A stretch of 64,000 nucleotides of DNA from Mangrovimonas spongiae (GCF_003944795.1 NZ_RWBG01000001.1:558001-622000); one strand, 5' to 3'; counted from the stretch's first letter, positions 8,956 through 17,276 are shown. Numbers and translations are program-made. Notes: generated from the letters alone by a model not told the origin.

Positions 8956-10863
8956 ATGAGAAAAATTAAAATATTTATCACATTACTATTAATGAGTAGT
9001 TTAAGTGTAACTGCTCAAAATAAACACACCAAAGAAGCAGACAAACGTTTTGCAAAATACGAGTTTGTCGAAGCTATCGAGGATTATAATAAACTGGTAG
9101 AAAAAGGTAAGGCCGATAGTTATGTTTACGGGCAATTGGCCGAAGCTAACTACAATATTTTTAATACCGAGGAAGCCGAGAAGTGGTATGCAAAAGCCTT
9201 AGAAAGCTCAGAAGATCAAGACTCTGAAATGGTTTATAAGTATGCACAAATGCTAAGAGCCAATGGTAAATACGATCAATCTAATACATGGATGCAAAAA
9301 TTTGCCAACATGGAGCCTAAAGACGATCGTGCAAAAGCGTTTACGTCAAATCCAGATTATGTTTCTGGTATTTTAAATGCAAAAGAAAAGTATGAATTAT
9401 CATCCTTAGATATTAACTCCGAAGTTACCGATTTTGGAGGAACATTACAGGATGGCGTACTTTACTTTGCATCGGCAAGAAATAATGCTCGAAGAGATTA
9501 CGGATGGAATGAAGAGCCATTTTTAGACGTTTACCAAGCAGATATGTCTATGACAGATGGTGAAGTAGCCGAAGCCGAGAAAGTCTCAGGAGACATTAAC
9601 ACAAGATACCATGAAGGCTTAGTAACGTTTAGTCCAGATGGTAATACCATGTACTTTTCTAGAGAAAGCTTTTATGAAGGTGTTTACGAAAAGAATAAAG
9701 ACGACAGAACAAAAATAAGCTACCTTTATTTATATAAGGCTACCAAAGATGGCGTACAATGGGGAAATGTTGAGTTATTGCCATTTAACGGTGAAGATTA
9801 CTCGGTTAAAAACCCATCGTTAAGCAAAGATGGTAAAACATTATATTTTGCCTCTAACATGCCTGGAGGAATAGGTGAGTATGATATCTATAAAGTATCT
9901 GTAAACGCTGATGGTTCTTTTGGGACCCCAGAAAACTTAGGAAACAAAGTAAATACAGAAGGGCAAGAAATGTTCCCTTACATTAGTGATAATGGAACAC
10001 TATACTTCTCATCAACAGGACATTTAGGTCTTGGGGGATTAGATGTATTTTATGTTGATGATGCTGGAAAAGCTCAAAACATAGGAACACCAGTTAACAG
10101 TAAAGCCGATGATTTAGCTTTCACAATTAACGAAGAAACAGGTGAAGGTTATGTATCATCTAATAGAGAAGGCGGACAAGGAAGCGACGATATTTATGGC
10201 GTACAACGTTTAAAGCCTTGCAATGTAGATTTAACTATAGTTGTGGTTGATCAAGATACTAATAACCCTTTACCAGGAGCCAATGTAACCGTAGCCGATG
10301 CTAATGGGAAAGTTGTTTTAACTGAAACGACCAACAATCAAGGAGAGGTTATGTATACTGTACCTTGTTCAGAATCGTTAGATATTTCTGCAAAATTAGC
10401 TGACTATGAAAGTAATCAAGTTACTTTTTCTGGAAGCGAAAAAGAAGAAGACACCTTTCAAGTTAACTTAAAGCCAATAGACAAGATTATAGTTAAAGAT
10501 CGTGTGGTATTAAACCCAATATTCTTTGAGTTTGATAAATCTAATATTACATCGCAAGGTGCTTTTGAGTTAGACAAGCTTGTAGAAGTGATGAAGAAAT
10601 ACCCAGAGATGGTAATTTCAGCAGAATCGCATACCGATAGTAGAGGGCCAAAACGTTATAACGAGCAATTATCTGAAAGACGTGCACAGTCTACAGTACA
10701 GTATGTTATCTCTAAAGGAATAGATGCCTCTAGAATATCAGGAGTAGGAAAAGGAGAAAACGAACCAAAGGTAGATTGTGGTTCTAAGTGTAGCGAAGAA
10801 GAGCATCAAGAAAATAGACGATCTGAATTTATTATAGTAAGTGGAGGACCTTCACAAGAGTAA
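8956..10863 (+). CDS. PorE-like OmpA family protein (TPR, beta-propeller, CarboxypepD-like, OmpA)
   Basis: A 635-residue envelope protein with signal MRKIKIFITLLLMSSLSVTAQ. Domains in order: TPR-like helices (about 25-130, EKWYAKALESS); PD40/WD40-type propeller blades (about 140-420, TFSPDGNTMYFS, SKDGKTLYFAS, YISDNGTLYFSS); a carboxypeptidase-regulatory-like beta sandwich (about 425-510, VVDQDTNNPLPGANVTV); and an OmpA peptidoglycan-binding domain (about 520-635, FFEFDKSNIT, ESHTDSRG, NRRSEFI). This four-domain order is that of PorE, a type IX component tethered to peptidoglycan in Porphyromonas. No lipobox Cys is present at the signal cleavage site. It is the third gene of the operon and ends at a strong terminator. 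The role as a partner-specific tether is inferred. Confidence 0.85.
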   Translation: MRKIKIFITLLLMSSLSVTAQNKHTKEADKRFAKYEFVEAIEDYNKLVEKGKADSYVYGQLAEANYNIFNTEEAEKWYAKALESSEDQDSEMVYKYAQMLRANGKYDQSNTWMQKFANMEPKDDRAKAFTSNPDYVSGILNAKEKYELSSLDINSEVTDFGGTLQDGVLYFASARNNARRDYGWNEEPFLDVYQADMSMTDGEVAEAEKVSGDINTRYHEGLVTFSPDGNTMYFSRESFYEGVYEKNKDDRTKISYLYLYKATKDGVQWGNVELLPFNGEDYSVKNPSLSKDGKTLYFASNMPGGIGEYDIYKVSVNADGSFGTPENLGNKVNTEGQEMFPYISDNGTLYFSSTGHLGLGGLDVFYVDDAGKAQNIGTPVNSKADDLAFTINEETGEGYVSSNREGGQGSDDIYGVQRLKPCNVDLTIVVVDQDTNNPLPGANVTVADANGKVVLTETTNNQGEVMYTVPCSESLDISAKLADYESNQVTFSGSEKEEDTFQVNLKPIDKIIVKDRVVLNPIFFEFDKSNITSQGAFELDKLVEVMKKYPEMVISAESHTDSRGPKRYNEQLSERRAQSTVQYVISKGIDASRISGVGKGENEPKVDCGSKCSEEEHQENRRSEFIIVSGGPSQE

Positions 10864-10882
10864 ATTTAAGATATAACTAAAA

Positions 10883-10920
10883 CAAAAAAAGCCTTGCTAA
10901 ATTAATAGCAAGGCTTTTTT
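10883..10920. terminator. Bidirectional terminator between the PorE-like gene and rng
   Basis: AAGCCTTGCT and AGCAAGGCTT form a perfect 10-bp stem around an 8-base loop, with A-rich and T-rich flanks. It serves the T9SS operon on the plus strand and rng on the minus strand, whose stop codon lies within a few bases. Confidence 0.92.
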
Positions 10921-10921
10921 G

Positions 10922-12466
10922 TTATTTAATCTTTTTACCATTCTTATCAAAGAAATGGTATTCGAGATATGTGTAAGCATCTCTTGGTAAAACTTTAACC
11001 CATTTTTTATGTTCAAAAAACCATTTTGAACGTATAGATGGAAATCCTCTTGTTAAAAAGGCTGCTATAAAAGGGTGTGCGTTAAGCGTTACTTTTTTAT
11101 AGTCTTTTTTAAATAATTGCTCAAGTTCGTGAGTTATTTTTTGTACTAAAACAATAGGTGCTTCAATTTCGGAGCCATTAGTGCCATTAGGGTTTGTTTC
11201 CCTTGTTTTAATGTTCATTTCAGGCCTTACACGCTGTCTTGTTATTTGTACTAATCCAAATTTACTTGGAGGCAATATTTTGTGTTTTGCTCTATCGTCT
11301 TTCATTTCATCTCTTAAATGATTGTAGAGCTTTTTTCTATTTTCAGCTTTTGTCATATCAATAAAATCAACCACAATAATGCCACCCATGTCACGTAATC
11401 GTAATTGTCGTGCCATTTCTGTTGCGGCAATAAGGTTAACTTCTAAGGCTGTTTCTTCTTGCGATTTGGCTTTGTTAGAGCGGTTTCCACTATTTACATC
11501 AACGACATGCATCGCTTCTGTATGTTCTATTACTAGATAGGCTCCTTTTGCCATAGAAACAGTTTTCCCAAAAGAGGTTTTTATTTGGCGTTCTATACCA
11601 AATTTTTCAAAAATGGGAACTTTAGATTGATATAACTTAACTATAGATTCTTTTTTAGGTGCAATTTGCTGCACATAATCTTTAATTTGAATATAAAGCT
11701 CTTCATCATCAACATGAATGCTAGTAAAGGTATCGTTAAAAATGTCTCGTAAAATAGACGAGGCTTTGTTTAACTCTCCTAATACTTTGGTTGGGTGATG
11801 AGCCTTATGTAATTTTTTACACATGGCGTTCCAACGCCCCATAAGGTTGTGTAAATCTTTGTCTAATTCAGCCACTTTTTTGCCTTTGGCTACAGTACGT
11901 ACAATAATTCCGAATCCTTGCGGTGTGATACTTTTAACAAGTCGTTTTAGGCGGTCTTTTTCGTCTTTGTCTTCTATTTTTTGCGAAATAGAAATACGGT
12001 TGGAAAAAGGTACTAAAACGATGTATCTGCCCGCTATCGAAAGTTCCGAACTTATGCGCGGCCCTTTTGTTGATATAGGTTCTTTTACTACTTGTACTAA
12101 AATAGACTGATTTGATTTTAAGACGTCGTTTATTTTGCCGTCTTTATCAATCTCTTTTTCAAATGGGAAGTTTTTTAAAGAAAAATCTTTTAGTTTTCCT
12201 GTGCTTACACGTTTTGTGAATTTTAAAAGGGAAGATAGTTTTGGGCCTAAATCGTGATAATGTAAAAAGCCATCTTTTTCGTAGCCTACATTTACAAAAG
12301 CAGCGTTTAAGCCGGGAATAACTTTTCTTATTTTGGCAATAAATACATCGCCAACAGCAAAGTTATTACTTTCTTCATCTTTATGTAATTCAATTAATTT
12401 TCCATCTTTTAATAAGGCAAAATCAACATGTTCTGAATCAGATCTAATGATCAATTCTTTTTCCAT
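10922..12466 (-). CDS. rng: Ribonuclease E/G family endoribonuclease
   Basis: A 514-residue single-strand endoribonuclease for rRNA maturation and mRNA decay. An S1-like RNA-binding domain lies near residues 35-120 (KVIPGLNAAFVNVGYEKDGF). The DNase-I-like catalytic domain shows both metal-binding Asp motifs, MHVVDVNSGNRS and GGIIVVDFIDMTKAENRK, and the RQRVRPE motif. The zinc-link Cys motif (CPxCxG) of Escherichia RNase E/G is not visible; the corresponding stretch reads TRETNPNGTNGSEIEAPIV. There is no long acidic/proline scaffold tail, so it is RNase G-like in size. It lies downstream of hup and the 30-residue gene but is separated from them by a terminator. Confidence 0.92.
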   Translation of the reverse strand: MEKELIIRSDSEHVDFALLKDGKLIELHKDEESNNFAVGDVFIAKIRKVIPGLNAAFVNVGYEKDGFLHYHDLGPKLSSLLKFTKRVSTGKLKDFSLKNFPFEKEIDKDGKINDVLKSNQSILVQVVKEPISTKGPRISSELSIAGRYIVLVPFSNRISISQKIEDKDEKDRLKRLVKSITPQGFGIIVRTVAKGKKVAELDKDLHNLMGRWNAMCKKLHKAHHPTKVLGELNKASSILRDIFNDTFTSIHVDDEELYIQIKDYVQQIAPKKESIVKLYQSKVPIFEKFGIERQIKTSFGKTVSMAKGAYLVIEHTEAMHVVDVNSGNRSNKAKSQEETALEVNLIAATEMARQLRLRDMGGIIVVDFIDMTKAENRKKLYNHLRDEMKDDRAKHKILPPSKFGLVQITRQRVRPEMNIKTRETNPNGTNGSEIEAPIVLVQKITHELEQLFKKDYKKVTLNAHPFIAAFLTRGFPSIRSKWFFEHKKWVKVLPRDAYTYLEYHFFDKNGKKIK

Positions 12467-12612
12467 TTTGTTAATTTTTATCCATACAATTACGTACAGA
12501 TGGATTAAATAATAATTTCACAGGATTGTTAATCCAGAGGGTTTTAGATGGCGTAAGGTAAGCGCTATCTTTTATATAAAACCCGTTATCAAAGAACGTT
12601 TTACTGTAAAAC

Positions 12613-12642
12613 CAAAAAAGTAGTTAACAAACTACTTTTTTG
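12613..12642 (-). terminator. Terminator of the hup operon
   Basis: AAAAAGTAGTT and AACTACTTTTT form a near-perfect hairpin with a 4-base loop just downstream of the 30-residue gene on the minus strand. The arms are symmetrical, so it could work in both directions. It separates hup and the small gene from rng. The 146 bases between it and rng hold no exact TAnnTTTG element that I could find. Confidence 0.75.
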
Positions 12643-12645
12643 GGT

Positions 12646-12738
12646 TTATTTTTTCTTTTTATGACGATTAGCGCGTCTTCTTTTTTTACGCTTGTGCGTA
12701 GCTACCTTGTGTCTTTTACGTTTTTTACCACTTGGCAT
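12646..12738 (-). CDS. 30-residue highly basic protein, probably ribosome- or nucleic-acid-associated
   Basis: A small frame running ATG to TAA that begins MPSGKKRKRHK, continues VATHKRKKRRR and ends in KKKK. Twenty or more of its 30 residues are Lys, Arg or His. It starts 36 bases after the hup stop and ends just before a hairpin terminator, so it is most likely the second gene of the hup operon. The composition matches tiny ribosomal proteins, and I recall near-identical small proteins being conserved in Bacteroidota. It might be a phylum-specific ribosomal protein (bL38 is one such protein known from Flavobacterium), but I cannot confirm that identity. The function is inferred from charge and context only. 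Confidence 0.75.
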   Translation of the reverse strand: MPSGKKRKRHKVATHKRKKRRRANRHKKKK

Positions 12739-12774
12739 AAGTTACATGGGTTTAAAATTAATATTGTGTTTTAA

Positions 12775-13065
12775 TTACTTTACTTCAACATTTGCTTTTA
12801 CGCCTTCTAAGAAAACTTTAGCAGGTTTAAATGCTGGTATGTTGTGAGCAGGTATTTTAATAGTTGTGTTTTTAGAAATGTTACGTCCTGTTTTTTCAGC
12901 TCTAGTTTTCACGATAAAACTTCCAAAACCTCTTAAATAAACGTTATCTCCACTTTCTAAAGATGTTTTTACTTCATCCATAAAAGTTTCAACTGTTGCT
13001 TGAACATCTCCTTTTTCTATTCCTAATCTTTCAGAAATCTTTGCTACTAAATCAGCCTTAGTCAT
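12775..13065 (-). CDS. hup: HU family DNA-binding protein
   Basis: A 96-residue nucleoid protein that bends DNA as a dimer. The N-terminal helical dimerisation region reads MTKADLVAKISERLGIEKGD, followed by the signature GFGSFIVKTRAEKTGRN and the DNA-intercalating beta arm with IPAHNIPAFKPAKVF. The length is the usual 90-odd residues with a short C-terminal tail. It has a well-formed promoter just upstream (13110-13142) and shares the divergent intergenic region with mutY. It probably forms a transcript with the downstream 30-residue gene. Confidence 0.95.
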   Translation of the reverse strand: MTKADLVAKISERLGIEKGDVQATVETFMDEVKTSLESGDNVYLRGFGSFIVKTRAEKTGRNISKNTTIKIPAHNIPAFKPAKVFLEGVKANVEVK

Positions 13066-13109
13066 TTTTAAAATATTTTGTATAGTTACTATTAATTATA
13101 AAAGGGTTG

Positions 13110-13142
13110 CAAATATAGTCATTTAATATTCAATTTTTCAAA
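13110..13142 (-). promoter_or_regulatory. hup promoter (-33 TTTG, -7 TATATTTG)
   Basis: On the minus strand TTTG (13139-13142) is followed after 21 bases by TATATTTG (13110-13117), matching the Bacteroidota housekeeping consensus TTTG / TAnnTTTG. Transcription would start near 13103, giving a leader of about 38 bases before the hup ATG. Confidence 0.7.
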
Positions 13143-13175
13143 CCTAAATAACTAAAATTTAACATTATAAACGTT

Positions 13176-13183
13176 TATTTTTG
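13176..13183 (+). promoter_or_regulatory. mutY -7 element TATTTTTG
   Basis: An exact TAnnTTTG match 19 bases before the mutY ATG. No clear TTTG lies at -33, so the promoter may be weak. It faces away from the hup promoter. Confidence 0.55.
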
Positions 13184-13202
13184 CGTTTAGTATATATTTT
13201 TC

Positions 13203-14237
13203 ATGGTATTTTCACAAACTTTAACTAATTGGTACTCAATAAATAAACGCGATTTACCTTGGCGAAACACCGTTGAGCCTTATCGTATTTGGCTATCAGA
13301 AATTATTTTGCAGCAAACACAAATTAAGCAAGGATTACCTTATTATCAAGCATTTGTGAATGCTTATCCAGATGTAAAAAAACTTGCAGATGCTCCACAA
13401 GATCATGTTTTAAAACTATGGCAAGGCTTGGGATATTATTCTAGGGCAAGAAACTTACATGAAACTGCAAAACATGTTGCTTATAACCTAAATGGAAACT
13501 TCCCAGATAGTTATAAAGACTTATTAAAACTTAAGGGTGTTGGCGATTATACAGCAAGTGCTATAGCATCTATTTGTTATAACGAAAAAAAAGCAGTGTT
13601 AGATGGTAATGTATACAGGGTTTTGTCTAGATATTTTGGGGTTGACGAACCTATAAATACATCAAAAGGGTTTAAAGTTTTTAAAGCCTTAGCGCAAGAG
13701 CAACTAGATAGTAATAATCCAGCAAATTATAACCAAGCTATTATGGATTTTGGTGCCACACAATGTACGCCTAAAAAAGTACAGTGTAATAATTGCCCGT
13801 TATCAGAAAGTTGTGTTGCCTACAGAAAAGATCTAGTGGATGTGTTACCTGTAAAATTGAAGGCAAAAAAGCCTAAAAAGAAATATTATAACTTCTTGGT
13901 TTACTTATCGACAGATAATAAAACATTCTTAGAGCAGCGAACAGGTAAGGGGATTTGGAAAGGATTGTATCAATTTCCTTTATTAGAAACCGAAAAACCA
14001 ATAACACATACAGATTTAAAAAAACAAATTGCAAATAATCAAAAGCAAGCATTTGATTTAAGGCTTTTTAATACAAAAGATATAGTACACAAGCTATCTC
14101 ATCAACATTTGCATACCAAGTTTTGGATTATTGATGTTCAGGAACTTTCAGAAAACAGTATTTTAATTTCAGAATTAAAAAATTATCCTGTTCCTGTTTT
14201 AATTGAGAAATTTATTGAAGCGTTTAACTTTTCATAA
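13203..14237 (+). CDS. mutY: A/G-specific adenine glycosylase
   Basis: A 344-residue base-excision repair enzyme that removes A mispaired with 8-oxoG. The helix-hairpin-helix glycosylase core has the catalytic Glu in WLSEIILQQTQ (E33), HhH motif LKGVGDYTASAI and catalytic Asp in VLDGNVYRVLSRYF (about 135). The 4Fe-4S loop CTPKKVQCNNCPLSESC has the C-x6-C-x2-C-x5-C spacing. A C-terminal NUDIX-like domain (about 230-340) would read 8-oxoG. It begins the group mutY-ssb-gldE-gldD, an order that I recall as conserved in Flavobacteria. Confidence 0.95.
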   Translation: MVFSQTLTNWYSINKRDLPWRNTVEPYRIWLSEIILQQTQIKQGLPYYQAFVNAYPDVKKLADAPQDHVLKLWQGLGYYSRARNLHETAKHVAYNLNGNFPDSYKDLLKLKGVGDYTASAIASICYNEKKAVLDGNVYRVLSRYFGVDEPINTSKGFKVFKALAQEQLDSNNPANYNQAIMDFGATQCTPKKVQCNNCPLSESCVAYRKDLVDVLPVKLKAKKPKKKYYNFLVYLSTDNKTFLEQRTGKGIWKGLYQFPLLETEKPITHTDLKKQIANNQKQAFDLRLFNTKDIVHKLSHQHLHTKFWIIDVQELSENSILISELKNYPVPVLIEKFIEAFNFS

Positions 14238-14290
14238 AGCTGTAAGCTCATATTTTTTTATTAATTTTAATGAGATGTAAAGCAAAAACG

Positions 14291-14298
14291 TAATTTTG
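14291..14298 (+). promoter_or_regulatory. ssb -7 element TAATTTTG
   Basis: An exact TAnnTTTG match 23 bases before the ssb ATG. The region about 20 bases further upstream is T-rich (ATTTTAAT) but has no TTTG. It suggests that ssb can be transcribed independently of mutY. Confidence 0.5.
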
Positions 14299-14321
14299 TT
14301 ATTTAAAACTAAAATAAAGAC

Positions 14322-14768
14322 ATGTCAGGAACACTAAATAAAGTTATGCTTATTGGGCATTTAGGAGATGAAGTTAAAATGCATTACTTTGATGGCGGCG
14401 GATGCATTGGGCGTTTTCCTTTGGCTACAAATGAAACATACACCAATAAACAAACTAACGAGCGTGTTACAAACACCGAATGGCATAATGTTGTTGTAAG
14501 AAACAAAGCAGCAGAAATTTGTGAAAAATACTTAAGTAAAGGTGACCGCATTTATGTAGAAGGTAGAATAAAAACAAGAAAATGGACAGACGATAACGGT
14601 AATGAAAGATATTCTACCGAAATACAATGCACAGATTTTACGTTTTTAACTACAAAATCTGAAAGTGGTAATAACCAACAGCCAAAACAAGCAACACCAT
14701 CGCCACAAAAGCCTGTTGAGAACAAAGAAACTTCAGGTAATAATGAAGATGATGATTTGCCTTTTTAA
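14322..14768 (+). CDS. ssb: Single-stranded DNA-binding protein
   Basis: A 148-residue OB-fold protein that coats single-stranded DNA during replication and repair. The OB domain spans about 1-110 (MSGTLNKVMLIGHLGDEV, GRFPLATNETY, TEWHNVVVRNKAAE, YVEGRIKTRKW). A Gln/Pro/Asn-rich linker follows, and the acidic tip DDDLPF recruits partner enzymes. It lies 84 bases after mutY and 36 before the gldE frame. It has its own -7 element and has the normal family length. Confidence 0.95.
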   Translation: MSGTLNKVMLIGHLGDEVKMHYFDGGGCIGRFPLATNETYTNKQTNERVTNTEWHNVVVRNKAAEICEKYLSKGDRIYVEGRIKTRKWTDDNGNERYSTEIQCTDFTFLTTKSESGNNQQPKQATPSPQKPVENKETSGNNEDDDLPF

Positions 14769-14804
14769 TAAACCACTAACGTTTGTTTAACCAAAGTTTT
14801 ACTA

Positions 14805-16112
14805 TTGGATTCAGAACCTCCGAGTTTACTGTTAATGTATATTTTAACAATTGATTACTCAATTGTATTTGGATTTGCCTTGCTTTTTATTTTGTTACTA
14901 TGCTCTGCATTAATTTCTGGAGCAGAAGTAGCGCTTTTTTCTCTCACAAAGTCAGATATTGAAAATAGTATTGAAGACGAGCCTACATCAATTAAAATAC
15001 TTACAACATTACTTGAAAAGCCTAAAAAATTATTAGCTACCATACTTATAGCAAACAACTTTGTTAATATTGCTATAGTTATATTATTTGCTTATTTAGG
15101 TGAGTTTTTATTTAAAAGCTTAACCACATTATGGTTAAGATTTGTAGTAGAAGTCGTTGTAGTGACATTTTTTATATTACTGTTTGGTGAAATTTTACCA
15201 AAAATTTATGCCAGCAGAAACAACCTTAGATTTGCCACTTTTATAGCCTATCCGCTTAAAGTTTTAGACACCATTTTCTCACCTTTAAGTTTACCTATGC
15301 GAAGCATTACAATAGGGATTCATAAACGTTTGGGTAAACAAAAAACAAATATAAGTGTCGATCAGCTTTCGCAAGCCTTAGAGTTAACAAGCGAAGAAGA
15401 CACTACAAGCGAGGAACACAAAATCTTACAAGGGATTGTGTCTTTTGGTAATACCGATACCAAGCAGGTTATGAAGCCTAGAATAGACATTTTTGCACTT
15501 AATATCAATCAAAAGTATCAGGAAGTTATTCCTGAAATTGTCAATAATGGTTATTCTAGGATTCCCGTTTTTGAAGACAACATAGACAACGTAAAAGGCG
15601 TGTTGTATGTAAAAGATTTGCTACCGCATATAGATAAAAAACAATTTGATTGGACAACTTTAATAAGAGCACCTTTTTTTGTGCCCGAAAATAAAAAGCT
15701 TGACGATTTAATGGTCGAGTTTCAAGAAAAGAAAGTACACTTAGCCATTGTTGTTGATGAATATGGAGGAACCTCTGGCGTTATTTCATTAGAGGATATT
15801 ATAGAAGAAATTGTTGGCGATATTAGCGATGAGTTTGATGATGAAGACCTCGTGTATTCTAAATTAGATAAAAACAATTATGTTTTTGAAGGAAAAACAC
15901 AGCTAAAAGACTTTTATAAAATTATTAAGATAGATGATAATACTCTCTTTGAGGAGAAAAAAGGTGAGGCCGAAACCATAGCAGGTTTTGTACTTGAAAT
16001 ATCAGGAAGTTTTCCCAAACTAGGGAGTAAAATAAATTATAAAAATTACGTTTTTACTATAGAATCGTTAGATAAAAAACGTCTTAAAAGAATAAAAGTA
16101 ACGATACCTTAA
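14805..16112 (+). CDS. gldE: Gliding motility-associated protein GldE (CNNM/CBS, CorC-like)
   Basis: A 435-residue inner-membrane protein. The N-terminal DUF21/CNNM region has about four membrane segments (residues 10-190), followed by paired CBS domains (VMKPRIDIFALNINQKY; VDEYGGTSGVISLEDIIEEIVGD) and a CorC_HlyC C-terminal domain. It is known as GldE in gliding Flavobacteria, where it works with GldD. The frame begins with TTG at 14805 (MDSEPPSLLL when read as Met); an in-frame ATG at 14835 is the alternative. I keep the longer form because the DSEPPSLLL segment resembles the N-terminus I recall for GldE. The gap to gldD is three bases. Confidence 0.9.
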   Translation: MDSEPPSLLLMYILTIDYSIVFGFALLFILLLCSALISGAEVALFSLTKSDIENSIEDEPTSIKILTTLLEKPKKLLATILIANNFVNIAIVILFAYLGEFLFKSLTTLWLRFVVEVVVVTFFILLFGEILPKIYASRNNLRFATFIAYPLKVLDTIFSPLSLPMRSITIGIHKRLGKQKTNISVDQLSQALELTSEEDTTSEEHKILQGIVSFGNTDTKQVMKPRIDIFALNINQKYQEVIPEIVNNGYSRIPVFEDNIDNVKGVLYVKDLLPHIDKKQFDWTTLIRAPFFVPENKKLDDLMVEFQEKKVHLAIVVDEYGGTSGVISLEDIIEEIVGDISDEFDDEDLVYSKLDKNNYVFEGKTQLKDFYKIIKIDDNTLFEEKKGEAETIAGFVLEISGSFPKLGSKINYKNYVFTIESLDKKRLKRIKVTIP

Positions 16113-16115
16113 TTT

Positions 16116-16697
16116 ATGAGATTTACCATTTCAATTTTAACCATGTTTGTTTTATTAGGTTGTGGTGAAGACCCTTTGCCAAAACCTAAAGCATATTTAA
16201 GGTTAGATTATCCAAAGCCAGAGTATAAGCAGTATCAGTCAAGTAGTACGCCAATTGTGTTCGATAAAAATGAAGAGGTTTCTAAAGTCAATGTTAGGCA
16301 ACTTCAAGGCGAAACAAAAACTGTTGGGATAGATTTAGTATATGAAAATTTGCAAGGCACTATATATTTAACCTATAAACGTGTTGAAAGAGATAAAGAA
16401 CGTTTAATAACGTTTTTAAAAGATGCTCAAAAATTTACACAAGAGCACACTAGAAAAGCCGATGAAATTGTTGAGCAGCCTTATTTAAACGAAGAGCGAA
16501 AAGTTTACGGGATGTTTTATGAAGTTGGCGGCAATGCCGCTTCGCAATCTCAGTTTTATGTAACAGATAGTTTAAATCACTTTTTAACAGGGTCACTTTA
16601 TTTTTATACAAAACCAAATTACGATTCTATTTTACCAGCTGCAAAATACTTAGAGAATGATATTAAACGTATCATGGAAACAGTAAAATGGCAATAA
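16116..16697 (+). CDS. gldD: Gliding motility lipoprotein GldD
   Basis: A 193-residue lipoprotein with signal MRFTISILTMFVLLGC, the lipid-carrying Cys lying in LLGC. The mature start GEDPLPKPKAYLRLDYPKPEYK, with its Lys/Pro-rich stretch and aromatic residues, is characteristic of GldD. GldD is needed for gliding in Flavobacterium and is linked to the type IX system; its biochemical activity is unknown. It follows gldE after three bases and is surely cotranscribed. It ends at a hairpin terminator. Confidence 0.92.
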   Translation: MRFTISILTMFVLLGCGEDPLPKPKAYLRLDYPKPEYKQYQSSSTPIVFDKNEEVSKVNVRQLQGETKTVGIDLVYENLQGTIYLTYKRVERDKERLITFLKDAQKFTQEHTRKADEIVEQPYLNEERKVYGMFYEVGGNAASQSQFYVTDSLNHFLTGSLYFYTKPNYDSILPAAKYLENDIKRIMETVKWQ

Positions 16698-16727
16698 AAA
16701 AAGCACCCTAAATTAGAGTGCTTTTTA
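16696..16727. terminator. Bidirectional terminator after gldD
   Basis: AAAGCAC and GTGCTTT pair around a 13-base AT-rich interior, flanked by A7 upstream and T5 downstream. It lies between convergent gldD and the metal-binding lipoprotein gene. Confidence 0.82.
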
Positions 16728-16747
16728 TGTAAGTATTGTATTTTGTT

Positions 16748-17254
16748 TTACGCTTGTTTTTTATCTGCACAGCATGGTTTTTTACAATCTTTAGCGCAGG
16801 CAGTTTCTTTTTTAGCTTCTTCTTTGTTAGCACAACAAGCCATTTTGCAATCTGCTTTACATCCTTTTTTCATTGAAGATCCATCAAGAGTTTTCATGTT
16901 TTTTACAGAATACATGTCGCCAGCTTTCTTTACAGTTTCTTCTAAAGAAGAGGTGTTAACAGTTGCTACATCGTACTCAACCATGGCTAATTCTTTATCA
17001 AAATCTACTGTTGCAGATTTTACACCATCCATATTGGCTAATTTTTTCTCAATAGTTTTCGCACAACCAACAGCACATGTCATGCCGTCTATATTAAATT
17101 CTGCTTTAGCAAATGTGGCATTAGGATTTAATTTTTTTGTTTTAGATGTTTCAACTTCTACAGTTTTTACTTCTGGAGTTGTCGTGTTTTCTTTACAGGC
17201 TATAGTTAATAACGAAATGGTAACTACAGCAAAAAAATATTTTAAGTGTTTCAT
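16748..17254 (-). CDS. Heavy-metal-associated (HMA) lipoprotein with Cys-rich tail
   Basis: A 168-residue lipoprotein with signal MKHLKYFFAVVTISLLTIAC (lipobox LTIAC). Residues about 45-115 form an HMA ferredoxin-like fold (FAKAEFNIDGMTCAVGCAKT, MDGVKSATVDFDKELAMVEYD). The metal loop is MTCAVGC, with three residues between the cysteines instead of the usual two. The C-terminal 45 residues carry two similar clusters, CKADCKMACC and CAKDCKKPCC. It probably binds Cu(I), Zn or another soft metal in the periplasm; this is inferred. It has its own -7 element and no operon partner. A long open frame on the opposite strand is not a gene. Confidence 0.85.
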   Translation of the reverse strand: MKHLKYFFAVVTISLLTIACKENTTTPEVKTVEVETSKTKKLNPNATFAKAEFNIDGMTCAVGCAKTIEKKLANMDGVKSATVDFDKELAMVEYDVATVNTSSLEETVKKAGDMYSVKNMKTLDGSSMKKGCKADCKMACCANKEEAKKETACAKDCKKPCCADKKQA

Positions 17255-17276
17255 TTTTAATGAATTTTATTTCATA

